A stretch of 64,000 nucleotides of DNA. It comes from Mugil cephalus (Eukaryota > Chordata > Actinopteri > Mugiliformes > Mugilidae). Below the pieces are notes generated by a model. The model was given only the letters and a program-made list of their open reading frames with translations, had not been told where the DNA came from and searched no databases. The DNA is taken from the NCBI RefSeq assembly GCF_022458985.1, contig NC_061773.1:4222001-4286000 (forward strand). The letters run 5' to 3'. Shown piece after piece: positions 23,673-36,021 of this stretch. The position numbers and the translations under genes are program-made. Each line of letters opens with the position of its first letter. Within the stretch, counting starts at the first letter, position 1.

Positions 23673-25824
23673 TGAAGGGTGGGATGAGGCAGGCAGGCAG
23701 GAGCAGTCACAGGCCCATCACCCATCCTTCAAAGTCAGGAAGTGCGGCCAGAAAACAGTGGCTTGAAAAAGAGGTCAAAATGTGCCTTGTAGTCCATAGG
23801 ATGATCCTGTGGTCGTCACAAGTTTCAGACTTCAGAATTCAAATCTTCATGTTTGCCATCAGTCACAACCGACCCTAATGAAGGAAGGACAAAAAATTGT
23901 AAGTACGTGTGTGTATTCATATCGTGGGCAACATCTGATCAGTAACTCTCAGTTACACCAACCAAACCTTCCAAACATTTGCTAATGCAGGGTTTTACTT
24001 CTTCCCCACCTAACAGTGCAATTAATTCACTGGGATGAAGTTTTATCCGATCCTTCTTAGCTTCTCAAATCTGTGTTCAGGCAATCTAACTGATAAAGTA
24101 ATCCAAAGCCAGTCCTCGAACCAATTTAATCAATTAAGATGCACTGATCAAGGTGTGGGCATTTCCCACATGTTTAGCAGTATATTTCCAGCTAAATCAT
24201 AAATCATCATAAGTACAGGCACTTGTACAGACAGTTGTTCATAATGTATTTCTAATGTAAAGCACGTGTAAACAAATGAAGATTGAGGAGAGTTTTTTTA
24301 TTTCCATTTTATATTAATATAGTAAATAAGTTCAAATATAAATCTGGTCTGGTTCTTCTGCAGCAGCAGGTGATAAGTACTTTTCAGGCACACATCCTGT
24401 CAATGCATGAATGCAAGCTAAATCACCAAAACCAGTCCAATCCCCCTATAGACAATAGACCCTTTCCACCATATCTACACCTACTGAAGTGAAGGCTCCT
24501 GCTGAATATGTACACCCAGAGATTTAACTGAATGTTTATGGCTACCTTTCTACAGCCAACCCACATTCTTCCAGGCCTGTGTGTCTAAGATTAGGTGTAC
24601 TGTATGATTTTTCTTGTGCACCTGCACCAGAATAGAACGTCTCCCACTAAGGAAGCACTGGCCACTTGGTATGAGTGAGTTTTACATTTTAGGATGGAAA
24701 ACCCAAGGGTATTCATAGGCTGCAGAGGCTGTCGTTCATAATAACTGTGCATAACTATTACAGACAACAAACAGACGTGGTTGGCTGCTGTTGTATGTGT
24801 CAGATCGAGAAAAAACAGTTGCCTGTGAATTCTGTCTGTCACATACGTAACAAAAGCCCAGGATGCTCTAGTCTACAGTGCTACTGATGCAAAAGAATCC
24901 GGGTTAAAATTGAGCTCTAACCCCTCTCATCACCTATGAATGATTGCCCTCGCTGAGCAATGACTGTAAATCACATATAGGTGTACTCCCAGTTCAGTTT
25001 AACCCTCCTGCCTGGTTTGGTCATGTCTTACCGCCTACTCATTTATATGTTAACCGTTAATACATTTCACCCATTGTGTAAAGCACAGCCCGCATTCTAT
25101 ATAATGGAACACAATCAAATTACATGTATTTATTGGACTGAGCAGTACATAATCAGCGGATTAGAGGAGGAGGGAAGAAGCGATGGGAAGAAACAGACAG
25201 AGAAGAAGGCAGAGAGCATTATGTACCTGAATCAGAGTTTTTCCTGATGCAGCTGTCTGCTGCTTTGGTCTCTGAGGATGAAAACCTGGTTCAGCTCCCA
25301 CTGCTGAGGTGCACAGTGGAAATCAGTCACTGTACCTTGTAAATGCTGTTGAGGTACTTCCCACTGTAAGAGCTCGTGTCTTTTCCCATCCCTTGATCTG
25401 CCTTGTGCATCCTCCTCCCTGGATGACTACAGCTGTGGCAGCAGAGATTTTTCTGAGACGATGCTGATGTAAATGCTTGCAAAGGCACCAGCTCACACTC
25501 TGGTTTCTCCCTCCACTCACACACAGTGACCGCAGAGATGGAGCAGGAGGCAGCGAGAAGCAGGACCAGATCTGCTGTCTCCACAGGGTCCTAGTGTCCT
25601 GGCGGTTTTGTCAAAATGTATCCTTAAAAAATGTGTACCTGAATATGATTAAATTAGAATGTGGTTGACATTTTTAATCATTAAGACCCAACTCCTGAGT
25701 GCCACTGCCATGCAACTTTAGGTTAATGCCAAAGTCGTATCACCCAAACTGGCTAAATGTTTGCATGTTGTACCAATGTACCTGTTACATGCTAAATCCT
25801 AAATGCTGCCACACACCATCCTTT
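23673..25824. other. gpr61 5' flank, no further exon seen
   Basis: Contains the leader of gpr61 on the minus strand and then intergenic DNA. No clear splice acceptor directly before the ATG was identified, so the first coding exon may include the 5' UTR or a leader exon may lie further upstream. Confidence 0.4.
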
Positions 25825-25906
25825 ATTTTTCTTTTCTTTTCTTTTCTTTTCTTTTCTTTTCTTTTCTTTTCTTTTCTTTTCTTTTCTTTTCTTTTCTTTT
25901 CTTTTT
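25825..25906. repeat. (CTTTT)n microsatellite
   Basis: About 80 bp of nearly perfect CTTTT pentanucleotide units, a polypyrimidine/polypurine tract that can form triplex DNA. Confidence 0.95.
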
Positions 25907-25962
25907 GGCTAGTTTTCTAACCATGGCAAGTTAGCTTGTTTCTTGGAACCCATCAAAACTAA

Positions 25963-25992
25963 TTTTGCTTTTGCTTTTGCTTTTGCTTTTGC
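25963..25992. repeat. (TTTTGC)n short hexanucleotide repeat
   Basis: Five perfect TTTTGC units lie about 55 bp after the CTTTT array. Confidence 0.9.
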
Positions 25993-26569
25993 ATTTATAA
26001 TCTGAGCCAGTTCTACCGGCACAGAGCTGTGTCTGACTAGCTTTAAGTTTTAAAACAGTCCCTTTTTTTTGTCCTGGGGGTAATGATTGTGTTCTACACC
26101 GCCTATTCAGCCTCTATTCATCGTCCATCCAATCTGTTTTCTAGTGTATAATGTGCGTTAAAGCCTTATTGAGCCGCTAGCATGGATTTGAACAGATGAC
26201 CCCCAAATGACCTCTTGGTGTGGATAAACCCTGGCATGTACAGGTGTAGCTCTCTGTAATGATCTCCCAGTTCACGCTCCACAGCCAGTGTATTTATTTT
26301 TGTCAGTCAGTAATGATTCAGGTTGTAATTTCATGGATTAAAGTGCACTCCAGCACAAGATTTACTGAGACAGTGAGGCATTAATTAGGCCAGGCGTCAT
26401 CCTCCACCATCATCCCAGCTTCTCAAACTGGGGCTCCTGTTGCCACGGTGATCTTTTTCCACATACAGTCCATCTCATTGCTCTGTCTGGTGGAGGACAA
26501 TGAAATCTGGGCTATTATGGATAAGGCTTCGCTTCTGAAGGAGTGGGCATGAAGCTGCTGAGTTCTGGT

Positions 26570-26720
26570 TGTTTTTCATTTGCATTTGTAAGGTCCCCCG
26601 TGATAATACACATAACATTTGCATTTCATGTAAATCACATCTTGCACCTCTTTGACCATTAAAAAGCATGTTTTAATTTGCAGCACCTCTCAGGCACTGA
26701 TTGATTAATCTAGATCCCTA
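26570..26720. promoter_or_regulatory. Candidate enhancer with paired octamer motifs
   Basis: Two perfect octamer motifs ATTTGCAT occur at 26,578-26,585 and 26,617-26,624, exactly 39 bp apart. A near-octamer, CATGTAAAT, follows at about 26,627-26,635, and homeodomain-type TGATTGATTAAT at about 26,698-26,709. They lie in the gap between the divergent gpr61 and amigo1 genes. This motif density is typical of neural POU/homeodomain enhancers, but binding and conservation are untested. Confidence 0.35.
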
Positions 26721-27503
26721 ATAGGCTTATTATGATAATGCCGCTGGTTAAGTCACTGTGAGAACGGAGGTCTTCTGGTTAAAATATTATTCAGTTTGTT
26801 GCTCTCATCATATCAGTGTGCTTATTGGACTAGAAAAAGTAGATGCGGCCACAGTGGACAGTGACTGTCACCAGTTTATGGTACTGGTTGTTGAGTGAAG
26901 TTGAGCTGTCAATTTATACAAAAATATATGCAAATAATTTCATTTTTTTATCTGACTAATTTTATCACTGTTTTGTGTGTGTCACTATAAACTATAGCTA
27001 CACTGATTGGATTAGTTATTGGTTCATTATACATGAGGATGAATGGATAATGAATGTATTATCCCTGTGCCAATGTGCAACATGTGAATAATTATTTAAC
27101 AGTTTGTAGAAGTCTATTTTTGTCCAGAAGTTTCATAATTCAGATATAATCTGTCTTCGAACATCACACTATGTATTTTCTGCATGTGCTGCATCTGATG
27201 AGGTAGTAGCGTCTGCTTTTTCTTTCCAAAGCTTCAAAAATAAAGCTGCATAGCAGAACATAAAAAAACGACAACAAAAAAAGGATGCATTAGGGTGGAG
27301 ATGTAATAGACAGCGCTTACTACTGTTGTCATGGTGAGGATGTATCAAGACGTCTGGCAACACTAAGGAAAGATGGGAAACGTGGTTGTGTAACACATAA
27401 CGTGTCTCAAATGCTACATGAGTGACACAACATTGCAGGTATGTGGCGTGTGCATTGTGCGAGTGTTAATGTCTGTCTGCATCTGTATTAAGGCATGTAC
27501 AAA

Positions 27504-27543
27504 TGTGTGTGTGTGCGCGTGTGTGTGAGAGAGTGAGAGTGTG
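27504..27543. repeat. (GT)n/(GA)n dinucleotide repeat
   Basis: An imperfect GTGTGTGTGCGCGTGTGTG run followed by GAGAGAGTGAGAGTG. Alternating purine-pyrimidine with a CGCG core, a potential Z-DNA former. Confidence 0.85.
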
Positions 27544-30500
27544 TATATCAGGTGTTGACTCATGATAAAAATAGTAGAGTCTTGCTCGGCCGGCAGCAGC
27601 AATCACTGCCACCACAAATACAATGGTTTCCATGGCAACCTTGAAAATAGACTCCACATTCGCACTCAGAAATAGCAAAAGACGTTGCAATAACCCCAGA
27701 GAGCCCCTACTGCCAATAATAACTACCCATAGATAAGGACGCGCAAATAACAGCAGCACTCAGAAATAAAAATCATGCCATTACATTTACCAAAACATAA
27801 TTACTGCAGCCTACACAAACAATCAACTCTAATTCAAATGCACTTTTAGTGTGGGTGTACCGAAGCATGGGCAAACATTAACCGACTGTGTGTCTAATAA
27901 CATTAAAGCAAAAAACACAAAGAGATCGTTCACTCGCGCTGGTTGGAATACCTGACACGATTGAAGGAGAGATTCTTTACACACCAGCACCTGTCATGTC
28001 ACATTTTCAGACAGCTTGTGAGAGTAAAAGTGTGTTGGAGGGATGTTACTGCAGATAAAGGCTGGAGTGGTGAATGTTGCCTTGGAGACTCCCGAGGAAG
28101 GTTTATATTATCAGTCAAACATATTAGGATGCGGTTGTTGTTTTTTTCCATTGTCGCCTTGGAAGCTTAACAAAGTACCTTCAGAGGACTCAAACATCTG
28201 AATTTTAAAAAAGCAGTGGATGTTTTTGGTGTGATGATGTGGTCCATCCAAATGCTTCCATGCCGAGAAGCTCTTAGAATCAACAGCTACAGATGAGTCC
28301 AGTGGTGGAAAGTCAAAAGTTGTCTTGTACTAATCCTAAAGGGACAATCCCCATGGGCGCAACCAATGTAGATTAGTGGTAACTGCAGGCATGTCGTTTA
28401 CTTGACCTTCCAGATGTCCAAACAGGGTTGCTTGTGAGACTTTGTCAGTAGGTTTTTGGTAAAACGTTAAGATAAAAAGGAAGCCCATATGCAGAGGTGC
28501 TAAAAACTGCAATTCCTCAAATGTCCACTTGAGGCTGACTTCAAAAGTGAGCAGTCAGTCGCTGGTGACCTTCACGTTAATAATAACTTAATGTTAATAA
28601 TAAGAAATAAACTGTAAGCTTATATAAATGGCAATAGCAAATTTCCTCATTCATGACAACTATATGATGGATAATTTTTATTTATTTTTAAAAAACATCA
28701 ATTTAAATTATTACGTATTAAAGTGACATGTGGCAGCCCTCACAGGCAGCAGTCTGATTTGTTCTCTGTGGCGGCTCCAGTGGTGGTAAGAAATTATTGC
28801 AGGTGTGGTTTTGAACCTCTCTTCCCAAAGATCAAACATTGTCCTTGTTTGTTCCAGCAGAGGAAAAGCAGTACAGCAGACCTTGTTGAGCCACTTGGGG
28901 TTGTCTCCAAAAGCAAGTTAATCCTTGTGGACTTCCGTGTTAAAGTAAGTAACGTAAAAACAGGAATAAACATGTTTACAGTCTGGGGAAAATGAAAAAA
29001 ATAAATAAATAAATCCCATTCGTGACAGCTTGAATAAATTTAATACAGTACAGTTTGAACTGTGTATCATCTTCCTGTGTCAGAATTAGACATCACCAAG
29101 ATGGGTTACATCTCTGAGGATTCATTTAGCTTTGTTGCCAGATATAGCAGATATAGCAGATGGGCAAAAAGCTGTTAAAAACAAACACCAAAACGCTTAC
29201 AAACGTGCCCAATAAATAGTCTTTTCAGAACTTTAACCACACAGACTGCTGGCACTTCTGTAGGCTATTATGAAGCATAGAAATCATCCAGCGATAATCT
29301 ACAGCAACCAAACAACACAACTACTCACATCCGGATGCTGCAAAACCATGTGATGATGTCATGTAGTCATGACGATCAGATCAGCTCTTTAGAAAGCAAC
29401 ATATTCAGTGCACACACACATGCACACTGGTTTAGTTTTAAATCAGCATAAAAAAGTGTGTGTGTGGGGAGGAGGGGGGGGACGCCAAAATGATGACTGG
29501 ATTATTTTTACCTGCAAAAATGACTTTGAAGCTATCTGATCTGGTGACACTGAAACTCTCAGTCTGTTCTTGTAGCTCTGCCATGTTTCTCTGGCAAAAG
29601 AGCCGCTGGCTCATTGAACACATGTCAATAACTGTGCGTGGCTGGTGATTTACGTCTCATGTGGTGTTGGTTCATTAATTTAAATGAAAATCTTTAAGTC
29701 TGACCCTTTAAATACATTTTCACATACTTCATACTTTTATTCGGTTTCAGAATTATTGTACTTTTCTGCATATTAACATAAGATTGTTGGCATAAAGTGA
29801 TCAGTTTCCCAAGTTAAAATGGCTGTAAATATGTAGTAAATATTGACGTAATTCTTCCATCTGGTACCTACAGCATTAAATGACGCTTGAATAATGCAAA
29901 TCAATAATTGGTAGTACTTTTACTTTGATACTTTTGTTTTATGCTGAAAAACTTATTTTTCTTCAGTAATACTGAGTGCAGGACTTCTACTATACTAACT
30001 ACAAAAATAAAGCCAAAGTAACATCTGATGGTGGCAGTTTTTCTACATGCTCCAACCAAAGGTATGAAAGAACGATTTTATCTCAAGAGAATGAATTCAT
30101 GTATGTAAAGTCTAACAAAGGTAAATTGAAAGTGTGTTTTTTTCTCATAAATCTTTGGGCGTCTGGGTTGAAGCCTGTTGAAAGGAGCAGCCTGATTCCG
30201 GTTTTACTCTGAAACGTTATCCAGATTAATCAGGCCCCTGAACGTGCTGTTTATGCCAGATGGTGGCAGTGTGTCCACTGTATTGTACATGGTGGTACAG
30301 TAGCCGCCAGCTTCACCCAGTGATAGAGTTTCACCCACATGAGGGTAAATGTACATGGGGAACATGATTGTATATTTATTAGTTTATGATGCTCGTCGTG
30401 TGATATTTCTTGTTTGCCAGGTGGTATATGAATCACCTGACTGTTCTTCACCTGTGAGTATCAGTGAGGACACATTAGCTGTGACACTTTGACACCACAC

Positions 30501-30910
30501 ATATTATTATAATATACGGGAAAACTGCATCACCCTCTTCACCACTCACTCACGGTTTCTTTCATACTGAACAAAACATTTACATACATTTATTTTCCAG
30601 CTGTGAGCAGCAAACAACTCTTCTCCTGAAGAAGGCTGAACTCGTTTAGCTGTGGATGGATTTTACCTCGTCCTGCTGCCGCTGCCCCAGAGATGCATCT
30701 TGTTCATAACTCACAGGAGAACTGTGCATCTCCTGAGAGTGGAGCAGCCATCCACCAAATCTCCTCAACCGTGCAGCAAACAGAATCAATGTAGTTTTTT
30801 GCACAGTAAGATATGAGTTCACATTAGGAAATCCACATCTTCCAGGACACAATGTGTGATCAGGACCATTTAGGTGTCTATGAATTCAAAGGATAAGTCT
30901 GGGAATATGC
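27544..30910. other. Intergenic sequence, gpr61-amigo1 interval
   Basis: No exon supported. A weak hAT-type remnant may be present at about 29,905-29,995 (AGTACTTTTACTTTGATACTTTTG, then GAGTGCAGGACTTCTACT), matching the inner part of a common teleost short transposon; a CAGTGGTGGAAAGTC segment near 28,300 resembles its outer end. Confidence 0.45.
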
Positions 30911-31165
30911 TATACACCAATCAGGCATAACATTATGACCTAATATTGTGTAGGTCTCCTTTGTGACTCATCAGAGAATGGACATGGGTCTTCTGAGGGT
31001 GTCCTGTGGTGTCTGGTAACAGAGTGTTGTTATTGGGTCTGGTCTGGTCTAGGTGGGTGCTACATGTCTAAGTGACATCTGCACGAATGTCAGGTCCAAA
31101 AGTTTCCCAGCATTGAAATTTCACGAGTTGGTTGTCACAAGTCAGTGGTTTCAATCTTGTGGCTT
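30911..31165 (+). repeat. Teleost interspersed repeat, family A copy 1
   Basis: Starts with TATACACCAATCAGGCATAA and CATTATGACC, a familiar fish repeat end. It carries GGTCTGGTCTGGTCTAGGTG and a terminal region like TCAGTGGTTTCAATCTTGTGG. A second copy in the same orientation lies at 40,621-40,925 and shares the GTCTGGTCTAGGT core and the 3' end. Confidence 0.7.
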
Positions 31166-33900
31166 TTTATTTACTTTAGCAGACTTAACATCAGTCTTTA
31201 AATGTTCTTACTATAAATATAGTATATTACTATGACTATCTCACACAGTGTCTTCATGAGACTTTTTACACAGACAGGAGTGAATAGGGTATTTGTTTGG
31301 GACTATTTTTATCTGCAGATAAATACACATTTGATGCTTTCAGTAGTGTCCTTTCAGCAGCAGGACAGTGTCACCCAGATGAATGTCACCCAGGGTGGCT
31401 AAATGATATGTTTGTATTATTTTTTTTTTAACAGTAATTCAAGTCTCTCACGTGAAGAAATAAACAAAATTTGACACCTGCAACTGCAACACTATCTGGT
31501 ACAGGTGAGTAATTAACGCTACTGAGATCCATTCCACATGGAGGATACAGTCCTCCTGCACAGCTCTATTCATTCACATACCATGCTGCAATCCATTGCC
31601 ATGAAAACCATGTCTCCATGTTTGCTGATTTTTAGCGAAGAATAAATTGTTATTGGTTGAATTGACTTTTTTTTTTAAGTTGGGCTATGTTTCACATCAA
31701 GTTTGAAAAAAGCATCTTTGTAGTGTGATGAGAGTTTGATGTTTCAATCATCAAGAGTTGACTCTATAATTAAATCATGTTTTCTTTTAAAACAATAAAC
31801 CCCACTTCACATGATGTCCTGCAGCTGCACTAAACAAAAGGAAGTGCAGTATGTACTGGAGATGCATGTTGCAGTAGATTCAGGATTCATTTATGGAAGA
31901 AAAAAAAATCCATCAATCACCATGAAAACATGTCTTTGTCTCTGGTAAATTCCCTACAATCTAATTTGGAAGAAGATGCACGAACCAATTTAGACATCCA
32001 ATAAAAATATTAAAGGTGACAATGGTGGTTCTTAAGTTACAGCAGAGGCTGATCCATAGCATCACCCACAGGGATGTTTTAGAAGGATTTCCTCATCGTC
32101 ATCATGATCATGGAATACACGGGAAACGTTGGAGAGAATAGGAAGAGAGAGCCACAATTAGTGGCCAAGCATTTTATCTCTTGGGATTATTTATTGCTTT
32201 TATCACCCACTAGTTATGAATAATTGACATAATGGAGTCTTAAGACTCAGTTGTATTGTACTTTATAGACATGTGAGTCTTTAAGAGTTCCCACAGGATT
32301 TTTAGATGGAGGTATATCTCATTAATTCATTTAACAGGGAACATCTTACACATGAGTTTAAGTTATGAGTGCAAGACCATAATTGCATAAGAAGTATGAC
32401 GTGCTTAACCATTTTCATTTCAGAAAGGCTTAGAGTTATTATTACACTATTTCTTGTAAGTGAGACCTCGCTGTGTGACTCGATCCTGCATTAAAATCCT
32501 GCCCTCATTCGTCAGTAAAAGAAGCCACATTAGAAAAACCTTCTCTGAACAGGGGAGGAGGACTGACTTCTTAACTTCTGTTCCCAAGAAGTTTCAGCCC
32601 CGTTCACAAAATGCAAAAAGACAAGGACAGCCCCTATGCAGACACCAACATCCCAGCTTGACATGCACCTCTCCAGAAAAGTAAATGTGTGATTGGTCCA
32701 CTTGGTAGTAGCATGTACGGTCCTCTCGTCGCCTGCTTCTTTCACCATCACCTGTCAGCCGACCTTGACGCCTCGAGCAATGCGACCTGCAGACGATTTC
32801 ATCATGAGGGTGTGTGGGGCGACCTTGTGTCACACAAATGTGTGATCTGTCATCTGTCATGTTCGCGTTGCCCTTTCACCTTCTTCTGCTTCAGAGTCCC
32901 ATCATGGCTCCGGTGGTTGTCTCCTCCACACCTGAAAACACAGACTCCTCTCACAGCAGACATTTTGACTTCTGACAGAAGTCACCGGTATGATTAATGT
33001 CTTTAGTGATTCCTTTAAAGACCAGTAGCCAGCCAATAAAAGCAATATGAGGGGCAAAAGGCAGTTCATATTTTGAAATTTCACAGCAGGGAAGGAACAG
33101 AGATGTATTATTGAACGGAGCACTTGTGCTTTTCCCCTCCAAGTCAAAAGGTCTGCTGCTCTCTCATTGCCTTCCCCACTCCCTCTCCAGCTGTCCCTTA
33201 TTCCCTCACCAACATACAAACCAAGTTTCACTACCATTGCTGGAAAATGTCTCCTTTTCATTGCCTTTACAATGGTATACCGTTCCACTTGGTTGTCCTC
33301 CCTGTCTGTTGTCCTTCTCTGTTTGATCCTACCTACATGTGTCTGATGAACGTCCACTCAGGAACCCCAGGCTGTGTACTCTCCATGTTGATCTCTCACA
33401 CGCTGCTGCATGCACATCACGTGCTGTGCTAAAGACTGCTGCAGCAGTTTCACACACACACACGCACAATGGGTGTTTGCCCTGTCCTTCACCAGAATAA
33501 TGAGACGATCCAGAGGGAAAGACTTCATCATCAGAGACATCATTTCACTGAATGAGCCACAGTAGTTCATTCTCCTTGAAAGGAAATTAAATTAAATCAT
33601 CCCCTCACTATACTGTTTTACTGTTTCAGAAAAAATGCATCATGATTCATAATAAGCTCCATTTTATCCCAAAGACCACTTGTGAAAGATAAAAGGGACA
33701 GTCCTCTTCCTCGTCTTCATTTCCCACATGTTTTCCTCACCACGTGACGATCGTTCGTCTCTGTGAAGATCAATTCATGTTGTGACTTCTGGCAGATTGA
33801 AGCATACCGTTGCATCCAGAGTGCGTTTTCCAGTTGTGCAGATGTAAATAAGGAGAGAGTGGGAGAGTAAATGTGACACACCCCCTCCCCTGCTGATGGA
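31166..33900. other. Intergenic sequence upstream of amigo1
   Basis: AT-rich in the first half and GC-richer toward amigo1. No coding exon is supported despite several short frames between 32,460 and 33,430. Confidence 0.45.
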
Positions 33901-33959
33901 TCGGCTATCACATGGTTTCATTTCCTCTCCGGGACCACAGACGGGCTTTTCCGGTCATT

Positions 33960-34126
33960 TTGAGCCGTGCGGGGTACACTGCGCTTGCCTGTAGGTCCCG
34001 ATGATGGACAGGGTGGGGGGGATACCGCTGATCACCGAGGATATGTGTTACTGTCATTAAGACGATGCGGCTCTCCTGCGCCGGACTCTCTTCTTCTCGC
34101 TTCGGATCTTTTGAAACCGAGCAAAG
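33960..34126 (+). other. amigo1: amigo1 5' untranslated exon
   Basis: A CpG-containing segment ends at a consensus donor, GCAAAG|GTAAAG (exon end 34,126). It is followed by a 314-bp intron that ends in TGTCCTCGCAG at 34,440. The exon contains no start codon usable for the amigo1 frame. Its 5' boundary is a guess from base composition. Confidence 0.6.
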
Positions 34127-34491
34127 GTAAAGCAGCAGCGGGACGCTCCTGCGTTTCAGTGCTGGGGGATTAAAACCTTTCGGGCTTCACATACAATGTT
34201 TTTCTTATTCATTAGATAGGTTTATCACACTGTTTTTGTGTGGATCGCGTGATATATTATTAATTACATTAATAATTGATGACACCCATAACTTTCTAAT
34301 GCGCCTGCCTGCATTAAAGTGCTGTGAGCATTACTGGCATTACACTCTCATTATCATCCCATAGTTAATGGACTAAAGCATCTTTCCTTAGGGTTTTCTG
34401 CAGATTGTGCTGATTTATTGATCATGTTGTGTCCTCGCAGCTCACTGTGAAGACCAATATCCAGATTCCCCTCAGCTCACGGACCCTTAAC

Positions 34492-36021
34492 ATGATGGGG
34501 GTCTCCGTCTGGATTTCTCAGCTTGTCACCGTAGCAGCCTTGAGGAGGAGAAGCTTCATCGCAGTTGTGTTTCTTGCTTTATTGTTGCCAACGGCGAGAG
34601 CCAAGGGGCAGTCATTGTTGAAGCGCCTGGATTGCCGGACCTGCGTGTGTGCCAGCAACATCATCAGTTGCTCCAAGGCTGATCTGAAGGTGGTTCCCAC
34701 CAGTCTTCCAAAATATACGGCTGTCCTGGACCTCAGCTTCAACTCGATCACCAGGCTTCCTGCTGAGTGGACTCCTTACAGTCTCAGCAGTCTGCACACT
34801 TTGGTACTCAGGAACAACGGCCTCAACTTCCTCTCCTCTGAGGCGTTTGTGTATGTGTCAAAGCTCCGTTACCTGGACCTCTCCTCTAATGGAATCATCC
34901 TGCTGGACGAGTTCATCTTCGAGCCACTGGAGCACCTGGAGGTGCTGCTGCTTTATAACAACAGCATCTCTCAAATAGATCGCACTGCCTTCTCTTCCCT
35001 CAGTGCCCTGCAGAGGCTCTATCTGAGCCAAAACCAGATCTCACGCTTCCCCTTGGAGCTGGTGAAGGAGCGAAGTCGCCTGGAGACTCTGAGGCTTCTG
35101 GACGTTTCCTCTAACCGAATTAAATCCCTGTCTCTGCGTGAGCTTCAGGCCCTGCCCGCCTGGATCAAGAACGGCCTGTACTTCCACAACAACCCCCTGA
35201 CATGCAGCTGTGAGCTGTACCAGCTTGTGGCGGAGTGGCTCCTCAAGGACCTCAGCTCAGCCACTGACTACAAGAAAAACCACACTTGCATGATACCAGG
35301 CCAGCAGAAGGAAAAGATGGTCGTACTGGATCTTAACAAGGTCTATTTGAACTGCAGTGAAGTGAAAATTCTGAATGAGCAGGCTTATCTGGAGCAGTTC
35401 TTGGTACTAGATTGTGACACCAAGCAGAAGGACCCGGAGAAGAGATGGGCTCTGCCAGGAAACATTCCTCTGCCTCCAGTGAGCAAGACCGCAGTGATGC
35501 GTCGCGACAGCAGCCTCCAGATTGGTCCCCTGAAGGCAGAAGACTCAGGAGTCTACACCTGCTATGCTGTAGGTGATGCTTTCAACGAGACACTGTATGT
35601 AACCGTAGAGGTGTTCAACTTCACCAACAGCGGAGGACTGGAGAATCTAAAAACGGCCTACACCACCCTCGTCGGATGTCTGGTCACCATAGTTATGGTT
35701 TTCATCTACCTCTACGTCACACCCTGTCGCTGCGCTTGTTGTCCGGGACAGGACCTGGAGAAAAGCGTGGAGAGCCTCCACTCCTCGACTGTCAGCCTCC
35801 CTCATGCGCACGAGGAGACAGGGCAAGAAAGAGTGGAGGGCCTGGGATTCCCCTACAGACATGTGCCCTTTCAGGACCCCAAGGATCAGCTGGAGCATAA
35901 CGGGAGGTTGAATCCGATAGGTGAGGAAGATGAGGAGTGGCAGGGGGATGACAGGGAGAGAAGGAGGTCTGATGCTGAGTCTGTCAGCTCTGTGTGCTCC
36001 GATACCCCCATGGTGGTGTAA
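34492..36021 (+). CDS. amigo1: Amphoterin-induced protein 1 (LRR-Ig adhesion molecule)
   Basis: A single-pass type I membrane protein of neurons; in mammals AMIGO1 promotes neurite growth and cell adhesion and is an auxiliary subunit of Kv2.1 channels. The 509-residue product has a signal region ending near residue 37, an LRR N-cap with Cys48, 51, 53 and 60, about six leucine-rich repeats (75-230), an LRR C-cap (Cys238, 240, 266, 288), one Ig domain (Cys308-Cys357), a membrane helix at about 388-409, and a tail ending SVCSDTPMVV. LYLSQNQISRFPLELVKE and PAWIKNGLYFHNNPL are typical AMIGO1 blocks. Human AMIGO1 is 493 residues. The exon starts at 34,441, so the upstream in-frame ATG at 34,429 is intronic. 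Two adjacent ATGs at 34,492 and 34,495 are both possible; the second has the better Kozak context. A polyadenylation hexamer occurs at 36,187 and another near 38,627. Confidence 0.95.
   Translation: MMGVSVWISQLVTVAALRRRSFIAVVFLALLLPTARAKGQSLLKRLDCRTCVCASNIISCSKADLKVVPTSLPKYTAVLDLSFNSITRLPAEWTPYSLSSLHTLVLRNNGLNFLSSEAFVYVSKLRYLDLSSNGIILLDEFIFEPLEHLEVLLLYNNSISQIDRTAFSSLSALQRLYLSQNQISRFPLELVKERSRLETLRLLDVSSNRIKSLSLRELQALPAWIKNGLYFHNNPLTCSCELYQLVAEWLLKDLSSATDYKKNHTCMIPGQQKEKMVVLDLNKVYLNCSEVKILNEQAYLEQFLVLDCDTKQKDPEKRWALPGNIPLPPVSKTAVMRRDSSLQIGPLKAEDSGVYTCYAVGDAFNETLYVTVEVFNFTNSGGLENLKTAYTTLVGCLVTIVMVFIYLYVTPCRCACCPGQDLEKSVESLHSSTVSLPHAHEETGQERVEGLGFPYRHVPFQDPKDQLEHNGRLNPIGEEDEEWQGDDRERRRSDAESVSSVCSDTPMVV

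Noticed and set aside
25699-25920. Open frame ending in a Phe/Leu/Ser repeat
   Set aside because: It is mostly the CTTTT microsatellite read in frame.
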